A stretch of DNA of 56,677 bases from Catenulispora rubra (GCF_015356825.1 NZ_JAACYW010000044.1:1-56677), one strand, 5' to 3'. Positions 9,753-18,246 are shown, numbered from the stretch's first letter. Notes: a model not told the origin generated them from the sequence alone. Program-made: numbers and translations.

Positions 9753-10162
9753 GTCCGGGGCGAAGGGACCGGGGCGGTACCTACCCCCAGGTTCGGTACG
9801 AATCCGCCGCGGGTTTCGGGATCGGCGAGCAGGTCGTAGACGATCGCGTCCAGGCGGTGCGGGGCGACCTGGAGTGCCAGGACACCGCCGGCGTCGGTGA
9901 CCGCCTCGGCCCAGGCCGCGGCGCGGTCCATCTGGCCGGTGTCGGAGATCGTCGGGAGCAGCAAGCCGTCGGAGTCGGGACCGTCCAGGACGCACATCGT
10001 GGCGCGCACCACCACCGTCCAGCCGGCGGCGCGCATCGCGGCGCCGGTGTCGTAGAACGCCAGCGGCGGCAGAGCGATGCCGCCGGGTTCGCCAGCGATC
10101 ACGACGGCCGGTACCGGCGCGGACAGGAACCGGGTGCGTTTGGTGGGGATGAGTTCGGGCAC
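9731..10162 (-). CDS. hypothetical protein
   Basis: 143 residues, unrecognised. The pattern looks like a small alpha/beta domain: MRAAGWTVVVRATMCVLDG, then an acidic loop, a helix DRAAAWAEAVTDAG, and VLALQVAPHRLDAIVYDLL. It is Pro-rich at the C-terminus. It follows the multi-HTH gene at 10226 by 63 bp on the same strand and may share its transcript. Confidence 0.6.
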   Translation of the reverse strand: MPELIPTKRTRFLSAPVPAVVIAGEPGGIALPPLAFYDTGAAMRAAGWTVVVRATMCVLDGPDSDGLLLPTISDTGQMDRAAAWAEAVTDAGGVLALQVAPHRLDAIVYDLLADPETRGGFVPNLGVGTAPVPSPRTYPGPPE

Positions 10163-10225
10163 CGGGTGATTATCGTCGTCCCCGCCGACACCCCCGCCCC
10201 CCTCGGGGTACGCGACGGGCCTCGG

Positions 10226-11140
10226 TCAGCTCGCCGCGGTGCCGCCGCGCCAGAACGCGTCAAAGGCAGCGGGGTCGTAGCGCTTGAATCGCACGGCGGG
10301 GTCGACAGGCTCGGGCGGCTGGCGGGCCGGGTCCCCGTCTTTCCTGGCGCGTTCCATGCGGTGCATGACCGCGCTGACGGTGACGTCGTAGTGGTCGGCG
10401 AACTCGGTGACGGTCTTGGGGCCGCCGGCCAACCAGCGTCGCTCGGCGGCGGTGGGTTTGCGCGGCACGCCAGGGAGCAGGTCCATACGGCGCAGTTCGG
10501 CCAGCAGCTGCGGGCGCGGCCAGACGCGCGAGCGGCCGACCTTCTCCGGCAGGCGCATCTCGGCCAGCGCCGGCCGTCGCATGATCGCCTTGGCTTCCTC
10601 CAGGGTCCTGCCCAAGGCACCGGCGATCCCGTGCATGTCGACGACGTCCGCAGCTGCCGGTGCGGGCGTCGTCTTGGCGGGTACCGCGGTAGTGGTGGCG
10701 CGCTTGCCGCCGCGTGTGCTGCGCCGGGAGAACCAGGCGTGGACGTCGGCGGCACGTCGGCGGCCGACTGCGTCGGCAGGCGGGAACGGGTCTTTGTGGT
10801 CCGGGCCGTACAAGGTGGGGTAGGCGCTGACGCTGCCGTAGGGGCGGCCCGTGAGTTCGGAGATCTGCCGCATGCTGAGCATGTCGTCGGAGTCAGGGGC
10901 CAGTTCCCCGACGTCCGGCTGTGCCGCCTGGTTCTCGCGCAGCCAGTCTTCGACGGCGGTGCGCGGGTAGAGCTTCGTCCTACCCTGCTTCGCGGCGAAC
11001 GGCGGCCAGGTGTCTGAGGCGGCCCAGTTGCGCGCTGTGGACAACGACACGCCGGTAGCGTCGACGACTTGCTGGACGCTGACCTGATCCGGTAGCCCGG
11101 CCAGACGCTCGGCCAGCGGTACCGGCGGCGTGTCGGGCAT
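10226..11140 (-). CDS. DNA-binding protein with several tandem winged-helix/HTH modules
   Basis: 304 residues. The ATG at 11140 is preferred over the one at 11155 because GAGGAG sits 7 nt before it and the upstream ATG is part of that ribosome site. Four short modules with an excisionase/MerR-like look follow each other: VSVQQVVDATGVSLSTARNW (about 20-65), LSMRQISELTGRPYGSVSAY (about 87-140), DMHGIAGALGRTLEEAKAIM (about 165-215) and KTVTEFADHYDVTVSAVMHR (about 235-275). Basic linkers separate them. A plasmid regulator or segregation/copy-control protein is plausible; no specific family is recognised. Confidence 0.7.
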   Translation of the reverse strand: MPDTPPVPLAERLAGLPDQVSVQQVVDATGVSLSTARNWAASDTWPPFAAKQGRTKLYPRTAVEDWLRENQAAQPDVGELAPDSDDMLSMRQISELTGRPYGSVSAYPTLYGPDHKDPFPPADAVGRRRAADVHAWFSRRSTRGGKRATTTAVPAKTTPAPAAADVVDMHGIAGALGRTLEEAKAIMRRPALAEMRLPEKVGRSRVWPRPQLLAELRRMDLLPGVPRKPTAAERRWLAGGPKTVTEFADHYDVTVSAVMHRMERARKDGDPARQPPEPVDPAVRFKRYDPAAFDAFWRGGTAAS

Positions 11141-11255
11141 GGTCGGGCTCCTCATCGCGCGGTGTCGGCGGGGTGGTTCCCACCGGCGCGATCATATCGT
11201 CCGGGCGCGGTCCTCCTGTGTCGGGCGAGCTCTACACTGGGCGGTGCGGGTCACA

Positions 11256-11348
11256 CGGTTCCCTCGGGAACCGGGCGGCTTCGTGGGTTAAGGGCCGGCG
11301 GCTTGCCCAAGCCGATCCACCGAGGTCGGTACGGATCTGAGGATCCGT
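11256..11348. terminator. two hairpins downstream of the 11412 gene
   Basis: CGGTTCCC at 11256-11263 pairs with 11266-11273, and ACGGATC at 11331-11337 pairs with 11342-11348 around a TGAG loop. They lie after the stop of the minus-strand gene at 11412 and before the gene starting at 11140, so they probably end the long operon that begins at P1. Confidence 0.45.
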
Positions 11349-11411
11349 GTCGCTGGCCCTCGCTTCGCACGCTCGCACCCGCGCACGCCGGGCCCGCGGG
11401 AGTCCTCGGGT

Positions 11412-12546
11412 TCATCGGCAGGCCTGGACCGGTGCGGCGGCAAGCTGATGGAACCAGTCTTCGAAGCGTGGGCGCTGCTTGTCTTGGACTCCGGCCGGTG
11501 CCAGGGCCAGGGCCTGCTCGATCGCCGGGTAGGCCTCGCCCCGCGCGCAGAGCTCAGCGCGGATGATGCCGTACTCGTCCAGAACGACGGCGGCACCGGC
11601 ATGGCCAGCGCGGCGGCGCAGGATCTCCTCGGCGCGGTCGCGGTCGCCCGTGTACAGGGTGCGGACCGAGCGCCAGGCCGGTCCCTTGGCCGTGGGGTCG
11701 GCGCGGAGGGGGTGGATGATCCGGCGCACCTCGTACACCGACCAGCGCTGTTCCGCGAGGCGCCGCTGGTGCTGCTCCCAGACCTCGGCCAGTCCGTGGC
11801 CGCGCACGACGTCCTGGGCGGAGCGCTTGCCGAACAGCCGCGAGCGCGGGTTGAGCGCGAGCGCGGTGTACTCCAGACCGAGGGCGGCGGCTCCGGTGTC
11901 CGGCTCGGCGCGCCAGCGCTCCACCAGCTCCGGCAGACCGGTCCGGCTGGAGGAGAACGGGCAAGTAAACGCACATGCTCCGGGCCCAGGGTTCGCCGAA
12001 CAGTTCCAGCAGGTACCGGTCGCAGCTGGCCCGGTCCCAGTTCCATGCGTCGATCAGCGGGTATTCGGGGCGTCTGCCGCCGGTCGTGTAGTTCTGGTCC
12101 CGCTCGGCGCGCCGGGCCTCCTCGGCGGCGAAGGCGACGATGTGGCGGAACGGGGCGCCGCCGTATTCGTCGGCATACCAGGCGTCCAGCACCGAGCCCT
12201 TGGCTCTCCAGCTACACAGCCTGCGTTTGGCAGCGACCTGGGGGACTGTGCCGCTGGCGGAGAGTTCGTCGGACAGTCGCCACGGACCCCGCATGATCAT
12301 TCGTTCCGGGCGGCGGGAGTCGTCGAGCACGACGTAGCCACCGGATTGTTCGGCACGGGCGATCTGGACGAACCGGCAGCGGGCGGCTCTCATGATCGGG
12401 AGCAGGTGCTGCTCCGTGAGCCGCCGGGTGGCGTCCGGCTCGTCGCCGGTCATCGCAGTCACCACCGTTAAGGCGCTGATCGGGAAGTCTCGGGTGTCCG
12501 GCTCGGTCAGCCACCTGGCCAGCAGGGCAGCGCTGTCTTTACCCAT
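11412..12546 (-). pseudogene. PAPS-reductase-type adenylyl ATPase, frameshifted
   Basis: The upstream part starts MGKDSAALLARWL (the PP-loop motif GKDS) and runs to RSMCVY; the downstream part, in the next frame, continues CPFSSSRTGLPELVERWR and ends near 11412. Removing one T near 11964 (TACTTGC to TACTGC) restores CVYCPFSS, the expected Cys-x-x-Cys-Pro-Phe of this superfamily, giving about 377 residues. It is therefore a one-base insertion, or a sequencing error. The enzyme would activate a substrate with ATP, as in sulfate or thiolation chemistry. It follows a related gene (12589-13413) by 42 bp. Translation downstream of the shift may be lost. Confidence 0.75.
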
Positions 12547-12588
12547 TTCCGAAACTGAAGCCCACCGGCATTCCGGTGGCCGGGGGCA

Positions 12589-13413
12589 TCACCGGGCACC
12601 TGCGGCGGCGAGGCATCCGGCGCACGGCGTCGGCACGTCCTGGTCAGCACAGCCGGCCTGCTCGATGATCTGGGCCATGGAGCGGTGGGCCTGGAACTTG
12701 TGGCCGACCTCCTCCTCGACGGCGGCGTACTCGGCCGCCAGGTCCGGGCGCAGCCGGGCGGCGGCGATCAGGGCAGCGCCGGAGGCCAGCGGGCACAGCG
12801 AGCACGAAAGCCGGTCGAGATGCTTGTAAATGTGGTGGGAGGGCGCGCCGCTGGCGCGGATCGTGTCCCAGACCTGGTCGGTCGACAGTTCGTGGACAGG
12901 GTGCCAGACGGTGACCCCGCGGCGGCCGTTGCTGGCCGCGGCGTCGACGGCCACGATGGGCCGACGGGCGCGGGCCCGGCTCTCGGCCGCCCGGACCCCG
13001 AGCACACTGAGCAGGCGGGCGGGGCGGCCGGTGATGCCGGATTCGCGAACGGTCTGGGTGTAGAACTTCCGTGCGACGTCGCGTTTGGTAGACGAAGTGC
13101 AGTACCTGGCCTTGGCGCTGGGCCAGCGGCGACGGGCCCGCACCAGGTCCAGCAGCCCGCCGTTCTCGCGGCGCCGGACCTCGAAGCGCGCGCGGTAGTG
13201 CGCCGCCTGGGCGGCGGCGATCTCGATCGCGCCGGGCCACTCGACGTGTCCGAGGTCGCAGTGCAGCACGACCAGGCGGTCCAGGACCCCGGCATCCTCG
13301 GCCAGGGTGGCGGCGCGGTGGAGGGCCGCCTGGCTGTCCTTGCCGCCGGAGCTGCTAACGATCACGGCGTCGAACCCGCGCAGCCAGGCGCGAGTCCCCG
13401 GCTCGGCGCTCAC
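12589..13413 (-). CDS. phosphoadenosine phosphosulfate reductase-like ATPase (PP-loop)
   Basis: 274 residues. The PP-loop SSSGGKDSQAALH is at about 22-34; then HCDLGHVEW, YCTSSTKRDVARKFY, and a C-terminal CSLCPLAS with further cysteines near the end (PTPCAGC) that could hold an iron-sulfur cluster. This arrangement is shared by PAPS reductases and DndC-type enzymes of DNA phosphorothioation, but no dnd partners are seen. The GTG at 13413 is chosen because GGAG lies just upstream and GTGA overlaps the stop of the 23-residue frame before it. It is the first of two adjacent PP-loop genes. Confidence 0.8.
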   Translation of the reverse strand: MSAEPGTRAWLRGFDAVIVSSSGGKDSQAALHRAATLAEDAGVLDRLVVLHCDLGHVEWPGAIEIAAAQAAHYRARFEVRRRENGGLLDLVRARRRWPSAKARYCTSSTKRDVARKFYTQTVRESGITGRPARLLSVLGVRAAESRARARRPIVAVDAAASNGRRGVTVWHPVHELSTDQVWDTIRASGAPSHHIYKHLDRLSCSLCPLASGAALIAAARLRPDLAAEYAAVEEEVGHKFQAHRSMAQIIEQAGCADQDVPTPCAGCLAAAGAR

Positions 13414-13481
13414 GGCCGCTCCGATCCGATGCCGGGTCCGCCGTCGTGGCCGGTGTAGCGGTGTCGGACGGGGGTGCTCAT
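13410..13481 (-). CDS. 23-residue coupled small ORF
   Basis: The frame MSTPVRHRYTGHDG... is 23 codons long. Its ATGA overlaps the stop of the gene before it (13478) and its own TGA overlaps the GTG of the PP-loop gene (13413). Both junctions are 4-bp start/stop overlaps, so ribosomes can pass through three genes in sequence. It may be a real microprotein or only a coupling device. No function is assignable. Confidence 0.4.
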   Translation of the reverse strand: MSTPVRHRYTGHDGGPGIGSERP

Positions 13482-14041
13482 CGCGGATCGCCGCCCAGGT
13501 CCGCATTGGCGTCCGCGTCGGTGTCCTCGTGGTCCGGTAGCCCTGATTCGCTGGCGGCCTGGAGGCAGTAGCCGGCGACGACGGTGACGTCTTCGGAGAT
13601 CTCGATGAGGTGGTCGCGGAGCTGGTCGCCGGTGAAGGCGTGGGCGGCGAGCAGCTTGCCTGCCAGCCGCATCGCGGCCACGGCAGCGGCGGTGTACTGG
13701 TCGTAGACCGCGGTGAGTCCGTCGGGTTGCAGGACCACACTGTATTGGAGCAGCCGCAGGCAAATCGCCTGCCGGGTGCGTCCGTTGTTCAGGGCCGTGG
13801 TCGTGGCGTTGTAGGAGTAGACGGCAGGGTTGGTGAACGCCGCGCTGTGCTCGAACAGGGCGGGGTCGACGACGAGGTCGTCGCAGATGGCGTTGAGTGC
13901 AGCGATGTGGTGGGCGATCAGCTGGCCGGCGCTGGCGCCTGCCGGCGGCGTCACGGCGGCGCCGATCCCCTTCGCGGCGGCGCGCAACGCGGCGGCCAGT
14001 CCGAGCAGCACCCGGTGCTGCTTGTCGGCGTCGGGGGTCAT
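13478..14041 (-). CDS. hypothetical protein
   Basis: 187 residues from the ATG at 14041, whose ATGA overlaps the stop of the preceding gene. It is almost wholly alpha-helical, with a conserved-looking core HHIAALNAICDDLVVDPALF and LQYSVVLQPDGLTAVYDQY, and an acidic C-terminus (DHEDTDADANADLGGD). Unrecognised. The overlaps on both sides place it in the translationally coupled chain that ends with the two PP-loop genes. Confidence 0.65.
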   Translation of the reverse strand: MTPDADKQHRVLLGLAAALRAAAKGIGAAVTPPAGASAGQLIAHHIAALNAICDDLVVDPALFEHSAAFTNPAVYSYNATTTALNNGRTRQAICLRLLQYSVVLQPDGLTAVYDQYTAAAVAAMRLAGKLLAAHAFTGDQLRDHLIEISEDVTVVAGYCLQAASESGLPDHEDTDADANADLGGDPR

Positions 14042-14508
14042 GGGGTCGGTCCTGTCTGTGCGTGGCTCTTGCCCGGCGATGAGCCGGAATCCGGGAGGTC
14101 TGCGGGCTCGGTATCGGCCGGGGCGAGGAAGCGGGCGCGACGCTCGAGCCACCGGCCGTAGAGCAGGCATACGGCCTCGCGGCGGGAGCCGAAGCCGGTC
14201 ACGGTGGGGTCGGCGGAGCTGGTGCCGGCCGGGCTGTAGTGGACGTCCGAGATCGCGGTGTAACGGAACTGGCCGGAGCAGGTGGTGGAGGTGGCCACGG
14301 CGCCGATGCGGATCCCGGTCGGCCACTCGTCGCTGGCCCGGCGCGGCGTCGTGCCGTAGATCCACACTCCGGCCAGGCCCTGGGCTTCGGGGTCGTAAGA
14401 GAACTCGGCGACCTGGCGCGGAGCGCGCTCGGTGTCGACCTGCACTCGGTAGGCAGCCCAGTCCTTGAAGTCCGCGCGTCCGACCGCCGTGCGCCGCAGG
14501 CGCGTCAT
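14038..14508 (-). CDS. hypothetical protein
   Basis: 156 residues starting MTRLRRTAVGRADFKDW. The middle contains beta-prone stretches (VAEFSYDPEAQGLAGVWIYG, IRIGAVATSTTCSGQFRY) and the C-terminus is a polar tail. I do not recognise it. Its stop overlaps the next start by 4 bp. The ATG overlaps a tiny upstream frame in the same way. Confidence 0.6.
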   Translation of the reverse strand: MTRLRRTAVGRADFKDWAAYRVQVDTERAPRQVAEFSYDPEAQGLAGVWIYGTTPRRASDEWPTGIRIGAVATSTTCSGQFRYTAISDVHYSPAGTSSADPTVTGFGSRREAVCLLYGRWLERRARFLAPADTEPADLPDSGSSPGKSHAQTGPTP

Positions 14509-14656
14509 GGCGTCGATCCGATCTCGCGCGCAGTGTTGCCGCGTCGGCGGCCATGCCGCCGGAACGACGGGTGGCCGTCGACGTGGAATCGGGTCACTGG
14601 GCTGTCGTGTCGTTGCCTCGGCAGTCGCAGGACTGTAGCCGGTGCGAGGCCGTCAC
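14505..14656 (-). other. two tiny overlapping ORFs between larger genes
   Basis: Between 14508 and 14707 there are a 20-codon frame (GTG at 14656, product VTASHRLQSCDCRGNDTTAQ) and a 30-codon frame (GTG at 14597, product VTRFHVDGHPS...). Each ends in a 4-bp overlap with the next start. They fit the coupled style of this operon, but either could be chance. Confidence 0.25.
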
Positions 14657-14706
14657 GCTGATCGGCAGAACGCCGCGGACGCCTCGAACCCGTGCGGGTC
14701 CCCCGC

Positions 14707-15579
14707 TCAGCTGCTGGTGCCGGCTCGTTCAGGAGTACGGGAGCCTGTGGCTGCGCGCCGCGCTCGGCGCTGCTGGTCCACCTCGCGCTGCCACTGCCCG
14801 AACGTCCGGTCTCCCTGGCGGCGCTGGAACCGGGGGATCCGGTTGGCCGCCATCCCGACCGGCGCGGGTCCGTCGACGGCGAGCAGGTCGGATTCGGCCT
14901 GGGAGTGGAAGCCCGCCTCCCCGATGGACTCTTCGTCGGGAAAGACATCGGCGATGCGATGACGGCGCGGATCGACGCGGCGGTCCTGGGTCCCACCGAG
15001 CGAGAGCACCCAGGCAGCGTTCGGCGGGCATTCGGGCTGGAGAAGCTGGTCATGAAGTCGGACTTCCTTGGTGTAGGCGTAGAACCGCGTGTTCGGCGCG
15101 GATCGGATGATCCGCAGCCAGGAACGGGCGTAGTCGGCGGAGAAGAAGTCGCCGCTGTCGTGGATCCGGACGGCGGCGCCGTCGAAGCGGCGGGCGGTCA
15201 GCTCGTCCTTCATCGCCTGCTCCCAGCCGTCTGGGTCTTGGACCGCGAAGGCGAGATTGCGTAGGTGGGCGTTCTTGACACTGGGGAAGGTGTAGCTGCC
15301 GGAGCGGGCGTAGCAGGCCTGGGCGCACACTCCGGCCGAAGGGCAGGTCCGAATCGTGCGGCCGTCCGGGAGGCGGGCGGCCAGGGCCGGGATACTCCAG
15401 CTCCAGATCCGGTCTCTGGCGAGGTTGCGGTTGCTGTTGCTCAGCAGGCGGCGCGGCCTGCTGGCGGGCTGGTCAGGCGAGGCCTGTGCTGCCGGTGGTG
15501 GCACAGCCCGCCCCCTAACCTGCGCCGCGCGGCGGTACCAGTCCGGCCCCGGTGTCGCGGTGGTCGCCACTTTCGGCAC
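14707..15579 (-). CDS. GP88-family protein
   Basis: 290 residues. The block CPSAGVCAQACYAR, with FPSVKNAHLRNLAF after it, and VRIHDSGDFFSADYARSWL with TRFYAYTKEV identify the phage/plasmid gene product 88 family, known from actinobacteriophages and plasmids but without a settled biochemical role. The cysteine cluster near residue 80 may bind metal. The C-terminus is Arg-rich. The GTG at 15579 has no strong ribosome site, so the exact start is uncertain. It belongs to the long operon behind P1. Confidence 0.75.
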   Translation of the reverse strand: MPKVATTATPGPDWYRRAAQVRGRAVPPPAAQASPDQPASRPRRLLSNSNRNLARDRIWSWSIPALAARLPDGRTIRTCPSAGVCAQACYARSGSYTFPSVKNAHLRNLAFAVQDPDGWEQAMKDELTARRFDGAAVRIHDSGDFFSADYARSWLRIIRSAPNTRFYAYTKEVRLHDQLLQPECPPNAAWVLSLGGTQDRRVDPRRHRIADVFPDEESIGEAGFHSQAESDLLAVDGPAPVGMAANRIPRFQRRQGDRTFGQWQREVDQQRRARRAATGSRTPERAGTSS

Positions 15580-15636
15580 GGAAGATCGCTCGCCACGGGT
15601 GGCTGTCTCCGGTGGTCGTCATAGGTGTCGGTGTCC

Positions 15637-16656
15637 TTAGTCCTGAGGGCGCCGGGGGCCAGGGACACGGCGGCCGGGTTCGGGCCCGGGGTCGTCGGGC
15701 TCGCCGATAGCGCGGGTGCCTCCGGCGTAGGCAGCGACGGCCGAGACCATCGCGTCGGTGTCCGAATCCGGGACGGAGGTGTAGGCCGACCAGAACGGGC
15801 GCGGGTCTGTCGCGTCGGTATCGCCGCCGGGGTACCGGTGGACCTGCCATCCGGTCCGCTCGTCGACGGTCCGCGGCAGCGTCCCGCTGCGTCCGTTGAT
15901 CAGCAAGCAGCTGCCGTCCGGCAGGTCGACGCGCAGCGCGGCGAAGCCGCGCCGGTGTTCGCTGACGATCAGCCCGCAGCCGACTAGGGCCGCGTGCACG
16001 TCCGCGCAGGACTGGAAGACAGTTCGGGTCCGTCCGGTCCGGGCCGGGGCGTCCAGCCCCGCGGCCGATCGCCAGGCGGTGCCGTAGTGGCCCCAGAGCA
16101 TCAGCTCCATGCGGGCCGAGCGCAACCGTTCGCGCAGCCGGGCGCAGTGGTGGTCGATGATGCGCAGCTGCCCGGGGGCCCGTGCGCGCAGATGGGCGGT
16201 GACGACCGCCGGAAAGTCGGGGTGGGCCTGGGCGTCCGCCGCGATGGCCACGCACACGCGCCGGGCCGCGCGGGCGGTTCCCGCCGGGACGTCGCGGTCG
16301 GCGTCCCGGCGCAGGTAGCGCCACGGGCCGGCGTGCTCTTCATCCTCCACCACGGTTCCGGCCTGCATCGGGAGCTCGACGTGGCCGTACAGCTCGACGT
16401 CGCCGGGGACGGCCACCGGCCGGCCCAGGTGGTGTTCGGGGTCCGCGTCGGCGGGCCCGTCGCCGAACTGAATGCGCACATCGGTGTAGTCCGAGGGGTC
16501 CAGGTGGATACCGGGCGGGAGCGCGAGCGGGGTGATGACGAAGGTGCCGGTCAGCCGGCCAGTGAGGACCCGGTAGGTCAGGCGCCCGGCCTGGGCGTCG
16601 GTCTCGACGACGGTGTCGATGCTGGCGCCGTTGTCGAGGGTGAGGGTGCAGCGCAT
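15637..16656 (-). CDS. hypothetical protein, paralogue of the 29767 gene
   Basis: 339 residues beginning MRCTLTLDNGAS. The first part is beta-rich (RLTYRVLTGRLTGTFVI), followed by VELYGHVELP and a helical region AARRVCVAIAADAQAHPDF...VTAHLRARAPG. The same order of elements occurs in the product of 29767-30966 (QLYGNITIVPD, then VGEAVIAQHRADP, TAYLRALSDARI), so the two are paralogues. Here an extra C-terminal domain follows (VDLPDGSCLLINGRSGTLP...). Family unknown. AGAAAG-like sequence precedes the ATG. Confidence 0.65.
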   Translation of the reverse strand: MRCTLTLDNGASIDTVVETDAQAGRLTYRVLTGRLTGTFVITPLALPPGIHLDPSDYTDVRIQFGDGPADADPEHHLGRPVAVPGDVELYGHVELPMQAGTVVEDEEHAGPWRYLRRDADRDVPAGTARAARRVCVAIAADAQAHPDFPAVVTAHLRARAPGQLRIIDHHCARLRERLRSARMELMLWGHYGTAWRSAAGLDAPARTGRTRTVFQSCADVHAALVGCGLIVSEHRRGFAALRVDLPDGSCLLINGRSGTLPRTVDERTGWQVHRYPGGDTDATDPRPFWSAYTSVPDSDTDAMVSAVAAYAGGTRAIGEPDDPGPEPGRRVPGPRRPQD

Positions 16657-16822
16657 AGCGGTGGGGCTTTCTGATGATCGTGGGTGAGGGTGTCGGCGGG
16701 CCGGGCGCGGCAGGCGATGTGCCGGGGCGGCCCGCTCCGCGCGGGGGCGGTTCGATGCCGCCGACGCGCGGCTCCCCGTCGCGGAGCCGGTGCCGGCGGC
16801 CGGGAGGGACGACGCTGCCGGT

Positions 16823-17269
16823 TCAAAGTCCGGCGGTCGGCCCGGCTGCTTGGGTGGCGGCGGTCGGCCCGGCTGCTTGGGTGGCGGCGGTCGGCCCGGC
16901 TGCTTGGGTGGCGGCGGTCGGCTCGGCGGCGGGGATTAGGTTGTCGCCGATCGCGCGCACCTGGACGACCAACAGCTCGGCCAGCTCCAGGCCGTGCAGT
17001 GCCTGCGGGTTGTCCAGCAGATGCGCGCAGCCCACGGGCTCGGAGGCCAGTCCCACCCGGCCGGGAGCGTCGACCGCAAGGCAGATCGCGCGATTGCCGT
17101 GCTCGTCCTCCTGCTCGAAGGACCGGGCGCGCCAGGGCAGCATGTCCAGGCCGCTCATGTCGTCGATCAACGCGACAAGCTCGTAGGCGCTGTCACGGTC
17201 GGTCGGGTCCCACAGGTCGATCCTGTGCTGGCAGTTCAGGCGGGCTATCGAGGTCATCGTGTCAGGCAT
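16823..17269 (-). CDS. hypothetical protein with C-terminal tandem repeat
   Basis: 148 residues from the ATG at 17269 with GGAG 5-6 nt upstream. The N-terminal 110 residues look folded (RIDLWDPTDRDSAYELVALI, RAICLAVDAPGRVGLA, LELAELLVVQVRAIGDNLIP). The tail is three exact copies of PTAATQAAG plus a partial fourth, encoded by a 27-bp DNA repeat. The tail is probably unstructured and its length could vary by slippage. Confidence 0.65.
   Translation of the reverse strand: MPDTMTSIARLNCQHRIDLWDPTDRDSAYELVALIDDMSGLDMLPWRARSFEQEDEHGNRAICLAVDAPGRVGLASEPVGCAHLLDNPQALHGLELAELLVVQVRAIGDNLIPAAEPTAATQAAGPTAATQAAGPTAATQAAGPTAGL
16834..16914. repeat. 27-bp tandem repeat, three exact copies
   Basis: Units 16834-16860, 16861-16887 and 16888-16914 are identical, and a partial unit follows. 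They encode the C-terminal nonapeptide repeat of the overlapping gene. Because 27 is a multiple of three, copy-number change would keep the frame. Confidence 0.9.
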
Positions 17270-17311
17270 GGCGTCTCCGGTGCGGTCGCGGTTGGGCGCG
17301 GACGCGGCCGA

Positions 17312-17683
17312 TCACGGCAACGGAGTGGTGCAGTGTCCTGCGACGGCGACGATGTTCGGCGCCTCGATGGGGATGAACCCGGCGGCGCAGATCGCGTAGT
17401 AGTCCGGTTCGGCGTCGGGGCCACAGCTCAGGGCGATGACATCACCCATGGACAGACTCCGGTTGCCGCGCGCCCGGTACTCCACCGCGCGCGGATCCGC
17501 CGGGCCGAACTGCGGGTCGTCGCCGATGTTCAGCAGCATGAACACCTGGTCGCAGACCGCTGCGACATCGCCGGTGGTCGGCTGGTCGGCCGCGAACACG
17601 CGAACCATGCGGGCCCCGGGGTGGTAGCCGAGGAACGAGGGTGCCAGGTTGTGGAATGCCTGCACGTGGACGGTGTCGCTCAT
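17312..17683 (-). CDS. hypothetical protein, first gene of the P1 operon
   Basis: 123 residues starting MSDTVHVQAFHNLAPSF. AGGAGA 4 nt before the ATG at 17683 fixes the start against the longer frame to 17707. The sequence has a beta-rich look (MVRVFAADQPTTGDVAAVCD, SLSMGDVIALSCGPDAEPDYYAICAAG). No family is recognised. It is the first gene after P1, about 150 nt downstream of the predicted transcript start. Confidence 0.65.
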   Translation of the reverse strand: MSDTVHVQAFHNLAPSFLGYHPGARMVRVFAADQPTTGDVAAVCDQVFMLLNIGDDPQFGPADPRAVEYRARGNRSLSMGDVIALSCGPDAEPDYYAICAAGFIPIEAPNIVAVAGHCTTPLP

Positions 17684-17799
17684 GATCTCTCCTGCGTCGG
17701 GTCGCATCGCGGCAGACCCGTCGGACGCCGGTCACCCCGGCGCGCCGGCGGGGGAAGACCTGTCGGCCTTCCAGCGCGTTCGCGGTCAGTGGGTCCAGG

Positions 17800-17861
17800 C
17801 CTCGGGTTGCCCTCCCTCGGCCTGATGAGTCAATCTTATAGTATTAGTTACATCAGGTCAA
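17800..17861 (-). promoter_or_regulatory. P1: element promoter with class A leader
   Basis: -35 TTGACC (17856-17861), 17-bp spacer, -10 TAAGAT (17833-17838), then the conserved untranslated leader GAGGGAGGGCAACCCGAG at about 17801-17818. It drives the genes from 17683 leftwards. The -35 box overlaps the end of the remnant reading frame at 17853. Confidence 0.85.
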
Positions 17862-18246
17862 GCCGCTAGCTGATGTTCCGCCCCGCCCGGGGCCAACCAG
17901 ACTGCTCGTCGGGGTCGGGGCGTAGCGAGCGATGACGTCGGACAGTTCCGCGATCAGGTTGTCGATGTAGGCGGCGGCGCCGGTCCAGCCGGGGCGGTCA
18001 TCCCGCCACCGGCGGAACGCAGGGCTTCGCGGGCTCAGGTGTGCCGGTCCTCGACCAGGGCGCGCTCGGCGTTGCCCAGCCGGGCGGCCAGCGCGAGTTC
18101 CTCGTCGCGACCGCGCCACCAGCCGTCGACCCGGCCGTCCAGGCCCATCCCGCGGACCCCAGGTCACGCCAGCGCCAGCAACGGCAGGGTCCAGCCACTT
18201 CACGTTCTCCCGCCGCGCCGTCGTCGAAGGTGATGGTGCAGCGCAT
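17853..18246 (-). pseudogene. scrambled remnants of two element gene types
   Basis: From 18246 a frame starts MRCTITFDDGA, like the MRCTLTLDNGA start of the 15637 gene, but then loses likeness. A second frame (ATG at 18148) ends ALVEDRHT at 18035, like the end of the gene at 19115. A third, entered at a CTG overlapping that stop (18038), reads ...GWTGAAAYIDNLIAELSDV... to 17853 and matches the broken copy at 18986-19118. The mixture of frames indicates a recombined, decayed cluster, although the last frame of 61 codons is intact. Confidence 0.5.

Noticed and set aside
12589..13413. DNA phosphorothioation (dnd) system
   Set aside because: Only the PP-loop enzyme type is present. No DndD, DndE or DndF/G/H-like genes are seen near it.
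14505..15053. 182-residue minus-strand frame overlapping the GP88 gene
   Set aside because: It is out of frame with the well-supported GP88 protein and has the Arg/Pro/Ser composition typical of a shifted high-GC frame.
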